DNA of 25,599 nucleotides from Bacteriovoracaceae bacterium (GTDB lineage Bacteria > Bdellovibrionota > Bacteriovoracia > Bacteriovoracales > Bacteriovoracaceae), in contig CANETG010000008.1 in assembly GCA_947440875.1 (NCBI GenBank), positions 1-25,599 on the forward strand. The letters are read 5' to 3'. The notes below the pieces were generated by a model. That model had not been told where the DNA came from. It saw only the letters and a list, made by a program, of their open reading frames with translations, and did not search any database. Every line of letters starts with the position of its first letter. Position 1 is the first letter of the stretch. The position numbers and the translations under genes are program-made. This document shows, piece after piece, positions 6,946 through 14,489 of the stretch.

Positions 6946-8699
6946 TTTAAATTCATTTGCGCCCAGATGCTTTTTGCGCGCTGAAGTTTTTCATACGAAC
7001 TAATGAGTTTCTGGTGCATCTCAAAGCCTTGGAGATTCATATCTGACTCATGAAGGCCATCGAACTTCTCAAACCCACCGATGAGTTTTAGGGACTTTTC
7101 CACGAGATCTTTCCCGTAGAGTCTCTCGACATTCGGCAGGAATTCATTTTCATTGAGTTCATCGTCGATTTCCACCTGAAGAAGAGTATCGAGGCAAAGA
7201 TACTGGAGTCGTCTTTCCGGAGTCAGCGGAGCAAAGTGAAGGCACCATTCCGATCCCGCTTTGGCGAGCTCGTAATTTTTAGCCGCCAGAGCAATCATCG
7301 CTTTCAGTTCTCCGAAGCGGAGATTGGCCCACATCGTTCCTGCGTCTGGAATCACACCGATTCCGTGAACGACCAGGAGCATGTCATCGAAGCCCTTGTC
7401 TTCAATCCGGTCATGGAGACTCATGAGTTCATCCTGCGTGAGTTCATGAACTCCCAGAATCTCGGCGCGAAGATCGGCCCCCGAATTATTATTATCCCAG
7501 GCAAGATCATGGGGCTGATAAATTTCCGACATCTCGGGCACGTGGATTCTGCACCCGTAAACACCGAGGTGTTCGAAGTCCATGAGATACACGTTCTTCT
7601 CCATCTTATGGAGAATATCAACGAGCGTGTCGAACTCGTCTTGAGTTGTCTCGCGTCCAAAATTCCAATCGGTAAATGCATAATCAGAAGTTTTCTTTAA
7701 AAAATTCCAGTGAAGAAGACCGTTTGAATCGATGAAGTGAGCTTCAAGATTCAGATGATCTTTCACGTCTTCAAGCTCAAACGTCGGAGGCGAGAAAACG
7801 TTCAGTTGATCAAGGCGTCTTCCCTGGAGGAGTTCCGTGAGAGTGCGCTCAAGAGCGACTTCAAATTTCGGATGCGCTCCGAAGGATGCGAACACGGTTC
7901 CTTCTTTCGGATTCAGGAGGGTCACGTTGATCACAGGGAATTTCCCACCCAGAGAAGCATCCTTACAAATGATCGGGTACCCATGAGCTTCGAGTTCCGC
8001 GATCGCGGCCATCACTTTCGGATACCGATTCAAAACTTCCTTCGGAATTTCCGGCAGAGATATCCCTTCGGCCAAAATTTGGTTTTTAATCGCGCGTTCA
8101 AAAATCTCAGAGAGGGCCTGAACCCGGGCTTCAGTTTTCGTATTCCCCGCTGACATTCCGTTAGAGACGTAAAGATTTCCCACGATGTTCATCGGAATGA
8201 AGAAAGTTTTATGGTCGAGAAGGCGCGTGTAGGGTAGAGCGCAAATCCCACGCTCAAAATTGCCGGAATTCGTTTCCACGAGTTGCTCGGGAGTCAGTTC
8301 TCTTTCGGGATCATAGTAGTCCCAGAGTTCATCGTTCAGGAGTCCAGCGGGCATCGTTTCACTCAGCGGAAACCACTTCTCCTGAGGATAATGAACGAAC
8401 TCGGAATTGGCGACAGTGTCGCCCAAGTAAAAATCAGCAAAAAAGTAATTACAATTCAGGCGTTCAAAAAATTCTCCCAGCGCAGAGGCGAGTGCTGAAT
8501 CTTTGGTGGTGCCTTTTCCATTAGTAAATAAGTAGGGACAGTAACGGTCGCGGATATGCACCGACCAAACGTTCGGAACGGGATTGAGCCACGAAGCTTC
8601 CTCCACATCAAAACCCCAGTCCAGAAGTAGTTTTTTGAGGCGAGTGATGGTCTCCTCAAGAGGTGCATCTTTCCCAAGAATCATCGTTTTTTCAGTCAT
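6942..8699 (-). CDS. ycaO: YcaO (ATP-dependent YcaO-domain protein, RimO-associated type)
   Basis: 585 residues, essentially the length of E. coli YcaO (586) and similar end to end. Conserved stretches I recognise include A-S-W-L-N-P-V-P-N-V-W-S near the N-terminus, the F-T-N-G-K-G loop, L-G-E-F-F-E-R-L, the S-N-G-M-S-A-G-N-T motif followed by E-A-x-x-x-A-L-S-E-x-F-E-R (ATP/Mg-binding glutamates) and the L-Q-R-A-K C-terminus after a helical TPR-like tail. E. coli YcaO potentiates RimO-dependent beta-methylthiolation of ribosomal protein S12 Asp88. No precursor peptide or cyclodehydratase partner lies nearby, so an azoline natural-product role is unlikely. AAAGGAAA precedes the ATG. Operon with the GNAT gene. 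Confidence 0.95.
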   Translation of the reverse strand: MTEKTMILGKDAPLEETITRLKKLLLDWGFDVEEASWLNPVPNVWSVHIRDRYCPYLFTNGKGTTKDSALASALGEFFERLNCNYFFADFYLGDTVANSEFVHYPQEKWFPLSETMPAGLLNDELWDYYDPERELTPEQLVETNSGNFERGICALPYTRLLDHKTFFIPMNIVGNLYVSNGMSAGNTKTEARVQALSEIFERAIKNQILAEGISLPEIPKEVLNRYPKVMAAIAELEAHGYPIICKDASLGGKFPVINVTLLNPKEGTVFASFGAHPKFEVALERTLTELLQGRRLDQLNVFSPPTFELEDVKDHLNLEAHFIDSNGLLHWNFLKKTSDYAFTDWNFGRETTQDEFDTLVDILHKMEKNVYLMDFEHLGVYGCRIHVPEMSEIYQPHDLAWDNNNSGADLRAEILGVHELTQDELMSLHDRIEDKGFDDMLLVVHGIGVIPDAGTMWANLRFGELKAMIALAAKNYELAKAGSEWCLHFAPLTPERRLQYLCLDTLLQVEIDDELNENEFLPNVERLYGKDLVEKSLKLIGGFEKFDGLHESDMNLQGFEMHQKLISSYEKLQRAKSIWAQMNLK

Positions 8700-8713
8700 A
8701 AGTTTCCTTTATG

Positions 8714-8749
8714 GGAGGGGTTATATCTCATAACTCGCCCCTCCTACAA
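8714..8749 (-). promoter_or_regulatory. Promoter overlapped by a GGAGGGG/CCCCTCC inverted repeat upstream of ycaO
   Basis: On the minus strand TTGTAG (plus 8744-8749), 18 nt, TATAAC (plus 8720-8725). A perfect 7-bp inverted repeat (GGAGGGG 8714-8720, CCCCTCC 8738-8744) with a 17-nt spacer brackets the promoter core. It may be an operator, or a T-less hairpin terminator for the gene ending at 8755. Confidence 0.45.
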
Positions 8750-8754
8750 GGAAA

Positions 8755-9240
8755 CTAGGAAGGGCCCATTTTTGAGAGCTTTTTCATTCGCTTATAACAC
8801 GAAAGTGCATCCATCATAAACACGACCGCCAGTGAGCCATGGAGAAAGTGGTCATAATTTCTCAGGTCAAGAAATCCGGGAGCGATGTCTCGCACGAGAC
8901 TTTCGTTAAAGATTGAGCGGTCTTTTACCGCCTCGGGAAGCATGATTCCTGCAATAAGATTCACTAAGAAGAAGATCCCCAGTGTGAGACTCACTTTGTA
9001 CGCGCGTTGTCGGTTTTCATCCGATGTAAATCCCGCCCAGACGGAGAGTGCTCCGCCGGCGGCGAGGACAAAACAGTGCATCCGGGAGAGTTCGAGTCCT
9101 AGGAAACTAGGGTCAATGATCCCCGCCAGAGCGAGGATGAGCATGACAAAACCAATCACAACGGTGAGCATTTCCGATGAATCATAGAGTTCAAGATTGT
9201 CGTTTGTGTGTTGCCGAGGATGTTGAGTAACAGTGGCCAT
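8755..9240 (-). CDS. Four-TM membrane protein at the end of the oxidase cluster
   Basis: 161 residues with a short polar N-terminus and four hydrophobic segments (about 24-46, 54-71, 80-101 and 133-151). The last loop has N-Y-D-H-F-L-H before TM4; two His and an Asp at a membrane edge could bind haem or metal, but this is speculation. I do not recognise the family. GGGGGAG sits just before the ATG, a strong ribosome-binding site. It follows the oxidase genes in the same direction after an 84-nt gap that may contain its own promoter, so membership of the operon is plausible but not proven. Confidence 0.75.
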   Translation of the reverse strand: MATVTQHPRQHTNDNLELYDSSEMLTVVIGFVMLILALAGIIDPSFLGLELSRMHCFVLAAGGALSVWAGFTSDENRQRAYKVSLTLGIFFLVNLIAGIMLPEAVKDRSIFNESLVRDIAPGFLDLRNYDHFLHGSLAVVFMMDALSCYKRMKKLSKMGPS

Positions 9241-9324
9241 AGGCTCCCCCTTTTAGGAAAGCATATAGGAACCACTGTCAGAATTCATATTGAGTTTAGC
9301 CTAAGTAAAAACTGAGAAAATTTA

Positions 9325-9516
9325 TTATTTACCGTGACGCTTTTCATCTGCGATGTAGATGAAAAATTTCAGGATAAAGAATGCGACGATAAGAATCAAG
9401 AGCAGTGCCCATGTCGGAAGCTTCATCTGCTCTTCTTTTGGAGGAAAGCGATACGGGTGACTGATCACTGATGATTCCGACTGAAAAACTGGTTTAGTTG
9501 TCTGAGGATTTTCCAT
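9325..9516 (-). CDS. 63-aa single-TM protein of the oxidase operon
   Basis: The ATG at 9516 is preceded by GGAAGGA; an in-frame TTG at 9531 lies inside this ribosome-binding site and is rejected. The N-terminal 35 residues are polar and Pro-rich, followed by one strong TM helix (L-L-L-I-L-I-V-A-F-F-I-L) and a short charged tail. It starts 15 nt after the ctaF stop. Position and shape suggest a small accessory subunit or assembly peptide of the oxidase, similar in style to CcoQ/CtaF-type subunits; no sequence family is recognised. Confidence 0.75.
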   Translation of the reverse strand: MENPQTTKPVFQSESSVISHPYRFPPKEEQMKLPTWALLLILIVAFFILKFFIYIADEKRHGK

Positions 9517-9531
9517 ATTTCTTCCTTCCAA

Positions 9532-9813
9532 TTACCGATACATTGATTCAAGAACGACGAATAACGCGTAGAAAAATGCCGAAATCGGGATAAGAGCAAT
9601 GAAGCGCATCCATTTCGTTTCGTCTTTTAAGTGCATGTACGACCAGCCGACGATACCGGCCTTCCCAAGGGCGAGGAAAGTCAGGGAGCTTCCTTTCGCG
9701 AATTTTGAGAGTGTCATGTTCGGAATGATAAGCTCAACAATCGTCAGAGCGGTGAGCATAAAAAACACTTTGTAGTACTCGCGGCGATGACTGGCATGCT
9801 TTACTTCACTCAC
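9532..9813 (-). CDS. ctaF: Cytochrome c oxidase subunit IV (bacterial type)
   Basis: 93 residues starting at GTG (9813), with GAGGAG 6 nt upstream making this start convincing. Three TM helices (about 15-32, 42-60, 68-88) with a short H-R-R-E-Y-Y-K-V-F N-terminus and H-L-K-D-E-T-K-W-M between TM2 and TM3, a layout typical of prokaryotic cytochrome oxidase subunit IV (COX4_pro). The subunit is non-catalytic and stabilises the complex. It lies between sco and the 63-aa TM protein with gaps of 13 and 15 nt. Confidence 0.85.
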   Translation of the reverse strand: MSEVKHASHRREYYKVFFMLTALTIVELIIPNMTLSKFAKGSSLTFLALGKAGIVGWSYMHLKDETKWMRFIALIPISAFFYALFVVLESMYR

Positions 9814-9826
9814 AAATATCTCCTCT

Positions 9827-10492
9827 TTAAATCTTCTTTTTTTGATTAATCAAAAGACCCATATCGATCATCATCATATTGATGCCATTGCCTTCAATGG
9901 AATAGTAACCACGTATCTGACCTTCCTGATCAACGAGAACCAGTTTATTCGAATGGGCGACATCCATCACTGATCCCGCTAATTCTTTCTCACCCACAGG
10001 CACTTTAAATCCATCGACCAAAAGTTTTTTCGTCTCTGCGATCGGTCCATTTACGAATTTCCAAACGTTGGGGTTGGCCTTCATTTCGCGAGCTTTCTCA
10101 AAAAGAACTTTCGGTGTGTCGACTTCAGGATCTACGGTGAATGAAACAATCGCCGCTCGGTCGAGAACCCCACGCATCCGGTGCTGAACCGTTTGAACTT
10201 TTTTTAAGAGAATCGGACACGAAGTCGTACATGTCGTGAACATGAAGTTCGCCACATAAACTTTCCCACGAAGATTTTCCGTCCCAAAGTTTTCTCCGTT
10301 TTCAGCAATAAATTGAAAAGGGGGAAGTTTACCGAGGATCGGAAGATCAGGTGGGAGCTGGCGAAGCATACTTTTTGTTACGGGATAGGCAAAAAGGAAG
10401 CTCACAGCGAGAACCCAAAAAAGCTTTGAGGACACGAGTTTCGCGGCGAAATTCGGCTCTCTCTTGAGTGTTTGATCCATAGTCGCTTCCAT
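9827..10492 (-). CDS. sco: Sco1/SenC copper chaperone for cytochrome oxidase
   Basis: 221 residues from ATG 10492 (AAGG 7 nt upstream); an ATG at 10480 with GGAAG is an alternative. A cytosolic N-terminus and one TM anchor (about 24-40) precede a thioredoxin-like domain in the periplasm. The copper site is C-T-T-S-C-P (Cys88 and Cys92) with the distal His in D-V-A-H-S-N-K, all three Sco ligands present. Sco proteins load or reduce the CuA centre of subunit II, which is encoded in the same cluster with an intact CuA site. It begins 9 nt after the dihaem cytochrome c gene. Confidence 0.93.
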   Translation of the reverse strand: MEATMDQTLKREPNFAAKLVSSKLFWVLAVSFLFAYPVTKSMLRQLPPDLPILGKLPPFQFIAENGENFGTENLRGKVYVANFMFTTCTTSCPILLKKVQTVQHRMRGVLDRAAIVSFTVDPEVDTPKVLFEKAREMKANPNVWKFVNGPIAETKKLLVDGFKVPVGEKELAGSVMDVAHSNKLVLVDQEGQIRGYYSIEGNGINMMMIDMGLLINQKKKI

Positions 10493-10501
10493 CACTTAGC
10501 C

Positions 10502-11395
10502 TTACTGGTTGTCGAGTTTCAAAATAAGATCTTCACGGGCCGGGTTGTTCCGGAGCTCTTTCAGAGACTGTACGTAATACGCCAGTGCCCAAAGTTCTTC
10601 ATCCGTCACAACATCTTTCCAACCTGGCATGCCTGAACCGTTCACGCCGTACATTAAGCGCTGAACGATATCTTCCGTCGTGTGTGAGTAGCGGACATGG
10701 TGATAAGTGAAATCGGGTGGCATGGTTTTGTAATCGTAATCACTGTCCTGAAGTTTCAGGAGATAAAGATCTGCGGCGAACTCATCGTTTTTGAGCGGAA
10801 CTTTATTAATTTCTTTATTCCAATTCGAGATATCCGCTTTTGTTTCGTAACCACGGTGACACTGAATACAAGCTGCTGTGATGTGGTAAGCGCGTTTCCC
10901 TTTTTCAATCGCTTCAAGTTTACGACCTTCGCCGAAGGGATCAACGGGAATGTCATATTTGGTTCCCGGCTTTTTGTCTTCGCCTTCCCAAGCTTCAGGA
11001 GCAAAGGTCTTGATGTACTGAGTGACAGCATCGAGACGTTTATCCGAAATATCCCATGGGAGCATCGCTCCACCTTTGAGTCCGTGGCGAATGATCTTAT
11101 AGAAATCTTCATCGTGCGGGAGCTCTCCGGCCACGACGTTTCCGAATTTATAAATCCCTTGCTTGAAATTCCGCGGAGGGGGGAACATTCCGGTGGAAGA
11201 AACACCCTTACCGTCTCCGTTAATCCCGTGACATTGCACACAGTATTCCATGTACGTTGTCTTTCCGAGATTGAGAGTTTCGGCACTCACCTGTTTTGAG
11301 GCGAGAATCCTTCCCGTTTTAAACTGTCCGCCTTCTTGGCAGCTGACAATCATCAGGAGGGCAGCGAGGAGAGGAATCATTTGAAATTTCATCAT
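10502..11395 (-). CDS. Dihaem cytochrome c lipoprotein, likely electron donor to the oxidase
   Basis: 297 residues. The signal peptide ends in M-I-V-S-C, a lipobox-like site with Cys19, so the protein is probably membrane-anchored in the periplasm. Two class I cytochrome c modules follow, each with CxxCH: C-V-Q-C-H at 52-56 and C-I-Q-C-H at 176-180. Candidate axial methionines are Met111 (G-G-A-M-L-P-W) and the G-S-G-M-P-G-W Met in module 2. Subunit II lacks the fused cytochrome c domain of caa3 enzymes, so this separate protein may take its place as donor (inference from position). AAGGA precedes the start; gaps are 18 nt upstream and 9 nt downstream. Confidence 0.9.
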   Translation of the reverse strand: MMKFQMIPLLAALLMIVSCQEGGQFKTGRILASKQVSAETLNLGKTTYMEYCVQCHGINGDGKGVSSTGMFPPPRNFKQGIYKFGNVVAGELPHDEDFYKIIRHGLKGGAMLPWDISDKRLDAVTQYIKTFAPEAWEGEDKKPGTKYDIPVDPFGEGRKLEAIEKGKRAYHITAACIQCHRGYETKADISNWNKEINKVPLKNDEFAADLYLLKLQDSDYDYKTMPPDFTYHHVRYSHTTEDIVQRLMYGVNGSGMPGWKDVVTDEELWALAYYVQSLKELRNNPAREDLILKLDNQ

Positions 11396-11413
11396 AAATT
11401 ATCCTTACAAATC

Positions 11414-11959
11414 TTATAAAATAAAAAGTGTTAAAAACATGATCGACCAGATAATCCCGAGGAAGTGCCAGAACTTTTCAACGTTGAGCACCTTCACATC
11501 AAGATTTCTTGTTTCTACTTTGAGAACAAACCGAAGCCACAGGAGAGACAAAAGACCCATCACCACGTGTGCAGCGTGAATCCAAGTAAAGCCGTAAAGG
11601 ATCGAAGAAAAAATGCCTGAGCCCACAAGGAGTCCAGAATTTCTCAACTCCGACCAGAAAAGTGTTTGGAGACCCATGAAAAGAAAGCCTAAAACCAGGG
11701 TCGTATCGAGATTCAATTTCGCTTTTTTTAAATCCTCAAATTCCGTGCGAACTTTATGCATAAAAAAAGAACTGAGAAGAATCGACACCGTACTCAACAG
11801 AGGAAAAACAAGCTTCACGGGCAAAGTTCCCGCTGGAGGCCAAGTTGGTGCCGAAGTCCGGTAAACAGCGTAACCCATAAGTAGGGTCGCAAAGAGCATG
11901 GTGCCTGAGATCAGGACCATGGTCATTCCGAGGCCGTGCTGGATTTCGCTTCGTCTCAT
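11414..11959 (-). CDS. Second, divergent cytochrome oxidase subunit III-like protein
   Basis: 181 residues with five predicted TM helices. It aligns by eye with subunit III: G-Y-A-V-Y-R near the end of TM1, W-I-H-A-A-H-V-V-M-G in the penultimate region and F-W-H-F-L-G-I-I-W in the last helix, matching F-H-G-L-H-V-L-T-G and F-W-H-F-V-D-L-V-W of the other copy encoded at 16081-16707. However, the TM3 glutamate (Y-E-Y in the other copy) is replaced by a hydrophobic residue (T-L-F-W). It starts 6 nt after the ctaD stop with the ribosome-binding site inside the ctaD end. Either an extra structural subunit or a replacement under some condition. Confidence 0.82.
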   Translation of the reverse strand: MRRSEIQHGLGMTMVLISGTMLFATLLMGYAVYRTSAPTWPPAGTLPVKLVFPLLSTVSILLSSFFMHKVRTEFEDLKKAKLNLDTTLVLGFLFMGLQTLFWSELRNSGLLVGSGIFSSILYGFTWIHAAHVVMGLLSLLWLRFVLKVETRNLDVKVLNVEKFWHFLGIIWSIMFLTLFIL

Positions 11960-11965
11960 TCTTAA

Positions 11966-13696
11966 TTACGCCTTCACTAAATCTTCAGTCTGATATTGGA
12001 AATCACGACCGGTTGTAAGATTCGGGTTACCAAATTCATGCGGTCCGCATTTCACGACAGGGATCACGTCATAATTGTGATGAACTGGTGGTGACGGGAT
12101 CGTCCATTCAAGAGTTCCCACATCCCAAGGATTGTTAGGAGCTTTAGGTCCTTTCTTGAGTGAGTAGAGGAAGTTAATCACGAAAATAATCTGGAAAGCA
12201 CCCATCACAATCGCTGACGTTGTAATAAACGTGTTGATCGGAATGAGGCGTTGGAGCGATTCATAAATAAACGGATTATAAATACGACGGTGCATCCCAC
12301 CGTAACCAACCATGAGCATGCCGAAGAACACTCCGTTAAGACCAATCATCGTTCCCCAGAAGTGGATCTTGGCCATCAACTCGTTCATCATTCTTCCGAA
12401 CATTTTCGGGAACCAGAAATAAATTCCCGCAAAACCTCCGAGGAGAACCGACGCCGCCATCGTGTAGTGGAAGTGACCAACCACGAAGTACGTATCGTGA
12501 AGATAAAGATCGGTGGTGACAGTTCCTAAGTGAAGACCCGTGAGTCCTCCGAGACCGAAGACGAAAACAACTCCGAGCGAGAAAAGCATCGGAGAATCAA
12601 AGCGTATGGATCCCTTCCAAATTGTTCCGAGCCAGTTGGCAAAGAAAATCGCTGAGGGAATAGAGATCGTCATCGTGAGGGTCATGAACGACTGAGTGAG
12701 GAGGGGACTCATCTGAGTCGTGAACATGTGGTGACCATAAACCAGAGTCGAAAGAATCGTCACTGCCGTCATCGAAAGAGCAGTTGCTTTTGCTCCGAAC
12801 GCAGGCTTTCTTGAGAAGAATGAAAGAAGGTCAGAAACAATTCCCCAAGCTGGGAGAATGAGAATGTAAACTTCAGGGTGACCGAAAATCCAGAACACGT
12901 GCTGGAATAAAACCGGATCCCCGCTTCCTGAAGTCGCCGAAGCTCCTGCCAAGAAAAACGTTGTTCCGAAAACGCGGTCAAGCATGAGAAGAATGACACC
13001 TGCACAAAGAACCGGAACAAAAATCGCGTTCAAAATCGCTGTCAGCCAAAGACCCCAAATCGTCAGAGGCATATCAAAGTAGCCCATGCCTGGAGCACGC
13101 AGAGTGATCACAGTGGTGACGTAGTTCACTGCACCCATCGTCGATGAAACACCGAAGAGGAAAATCGCCAGCGACCAAAGAGTTTGCCCCAAGCCCGGTT
13201 GTCCCACCAAAGTGGAAAGTGTCGGGTAGGAAGTCCAACCTCCGGCCGCCGCTCCCAGAGGAAGTCCGAAGGAAGCAAGAAGGACAGCACCCGAGAGAAA
13301 AGCAAACCAGAAGGACAGCATATTCAGCATCGGAAACGCCATATCGCGGGCACCGATCATAAGAGGAATACAGTAGTTACCGAAGGCCCCAATTAAAATC
13401 GGAGTAATCGCGTAGAAGATCATGATCGTTCCATGCATCGTAAAAAGCATGGCGTACGTGTCAGGAGGAACGACTCCGGCCGAGTTAGGAAAAAGAATGG
13501 AGCCGATGACTGGAACAGGCACTCCTGGATACGCGAGAGTCCAGCGAATAAGAAGCGCCATGAGTCCGCCGAGACCGAGGAAGAAAATTCCGTACCAAAG
13601 GAACTGCTTAGCGATCACTTTGTGATCGAAAGAGATGATGTATTTGCTCCAGAAGGTAGTAGGTTCTGGGTGAATTTCGTTGTAACCGCCGCTCAT
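11966..13696 (-). CDS. ctaD: Cytochrome c oxidase subunit I, K-channel Lys replaced by Phe
   Basis: 576 residues from ATG 13696; the GGGAG ribosome-binding site lies in the last codons of ctaC, which ends 1 nt upstream. Twelve-helix haem-copper oxidase core. Visible ligands: His88 (low-spin haem), His273 with cross-linked Tyr277 in G-H-P-E-V-Y, His322-His323 (CuB), His408 (haem a3) and His410 (low-spin haem). D-channel residues Asn107, Asp118 and Asn125 and Glu275 are kept, making it A-type. The K-channel segment reads I-P-S-A-I-F-F-A-N-W, so Phe351 occupies the position of the lysine (PTGIK/PSAIK in most A-type enzymes). It reduces O2 to water and pumps protons in the inner membrane. Confidence 0.97.
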   Translation of the reverse strand: MSGGYNEIHPEPTTFWSKYIISFDHKVIAKQFLWYGIFFLGLGGLMALLIRWTLAYPGVPVPVIGSILFPNSAGVVPPDTYAMLFTMHGTIMIFYAITPILIGAFGNYCIPLMIGARDMAFPMLNMLSFWFAFLSGAVLLASFGLPLGAAAGGWTSYPTLSTLVGQPGLGQTLWSLAIFLFGVSSTMGAVNYVTTVITLRAPGMGYFDMPLTIWGLWLTAILNAIFVPVLCAGVILLMLDRVFGTTFFLAGASATSGSGDPVLFQHVFWIFGHPEVYILILPAWGIVSDLLSFFSRKPAFGAKATALSMTAVTILSTLVYGHHMFTTQMSPLLTQSFMTLTMTISIPSAIFFANWLGTIWKGSIRFDSPMLFSLGVVFVFGLGGLTGLHLGTVTTDLYLHDTYFVVGHFHYTMAASVLLGGFAGIYFWFPKMFGRMMNELMAKIHFWGTMIGLNGVFFGMLMVGYGGMHRRIYNPFIYESLQRLIPINTFITTSAIVMGAFQIIFVINFLYSLKKGPKAPNNPWDVGTLEWTIPSPPVHHNYDVIPVVKCGPHEFGNPNLTTGRDFQYQTEDLVKA

Positions 13697-13697
13697 A

Positions 13698-14453
13698 TTA
13701 TATCTCCCACTTCCAACCCCAGGCGAGGTTCTTGTTCTCAGGGTCATTAGTGTTTTTGGCCATTAGTTGAGAAGTCTTCATCCATTTCTGGAAATTCTCT
13801 TCGGTGTAAACGGTGAGCTGTGCCTTCATGAGATAGTGCGGATTTCCGCACATCTCGGCACAAGCGATGTCGTAGGTTCCCGGGATGTTTGCGTCCCACC
13901 AAATCCGGGTGACTCGACCTGGAATGGTGTCGACTTTCATTCTCACACTCGGAACAAAGAATGAGTGGATCACGTCTTTCGAAGTCAGGTGGAAGAGAAC
14001 TTTGGTACCGACCGGAACGCGAAGATCGTTGTTCGTTACCACGTCATCATCCGTCGCAAAAATTCCGTCTTCGCCAGCGTAACGGAAAGACCACATCCAC
14101 TGCTGGGCAAGGACTTCCACGCGAAGAACTTTTTCCGTTTTAGGGTCTGGGTATTTCCAGAAGGTATTGAGGAGATCGTTACTCGCAAAACGAGTGATGT
14201 TCAAATCGATCGTGAGGAATACCGCCGCTCCCACCACAGCTGTCGCGATGATGTGCTGCTTTTTGTTACCGTAAGTGTAGTACGGAGTTTTGTTCCGCTT
14301 CCGGGAGTAAAGAAATGAAAACCCGAAAAGGCCGATACAAACCAACACGAAATAAAAGATACAAAGAGCCGTTGTGTAATTCCAGAGACCGTCGATCAAG
14401 TGACCGTTGGTTGAAATATCTTTTGGCGGCATCGAAAGGGTAAACCAGTTCAT
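13698..14453 (-). CDS. ctaC: Cytochrome c oxidase subunit II with intact CuA
   Basis: 251 residues. Two N-terminal TM helices (about 25-48 and 68-88) form the hairpin, followed by a periplasmic cupredoxin domain. The CuA site is complete: His163 (V-I-H-S-F-F-V-P), Cys198, Glu200, Cys202, His206 and Met209 in I-A-C-A-E-M-C-G-N-P-H-Y-L-M. The aromatic electron-entry patch Q-Q-W-M-W-S-F-R is present at 117-124. The protein ends shortly after the cupredoxin domain and has no CxxCH, so the enzyme is aa3 rather than caa3. AAGGAAA precedes the ATG. First of the ctaC-ctaD pair, 36 nt after ctaB. Confidence 0.96.
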   Translation of the reverse strand: MNWFTLSMPPKDISTNGHLIDGLWNYTTALCIFYFVLVCIGLFGFSFLYSRKRNKTPYYTYGNKKQHIIATAVVGAAVFLTIDLNITRFASNDLLNTFWKYPDPKTEKVLRVEVLAQQWMWSFRYAGEDGIFATDDDVVTNNDLRVPVGTKVLFHLTSKDVIHSFFVPSVRMKVDTIPGRVTRIWWDANIPGTYDIACAEMCGNPHYLMKAQLTVYTEENFQKWMKTSQLMAKNTNDPENKNLAWGWKWEI

Positions 14454-14489
14454 TCTGTTTTCCTTGAAAAAAACTAATTATCTAAAGTC

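Noticed and set aside
7236..8153. Long plus-strand open frames opposite ycaO
   Set aside because: Antisense to a fully conserved gene; no ribosome-binding site or recognisable domain.
6942..8699. YcaO as part of an azoline-forming (TOMM/RiPP) gene cluster
   Set aside because: The protein matches E. coli YcaO over its full length including the C-terminal tail, and there is no precursor peptide, E1-like partner or dehydrogenase nearby.
13697..13747. Extended N-terminus of subunit I inside ctaC
   Set aside because: ATG 13696 has GGGAG at the right distance and starts the expected N-terminus; the extension only shadows the end of ctaC.
12251..13750. Several open frames on the plus strand across the oxidase subunit genes
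   Set aside because: They lie antisense to ctaD/ctaC, which have full family motifs; their predicted proteins are low-complexity and basic, as expected for shadows.
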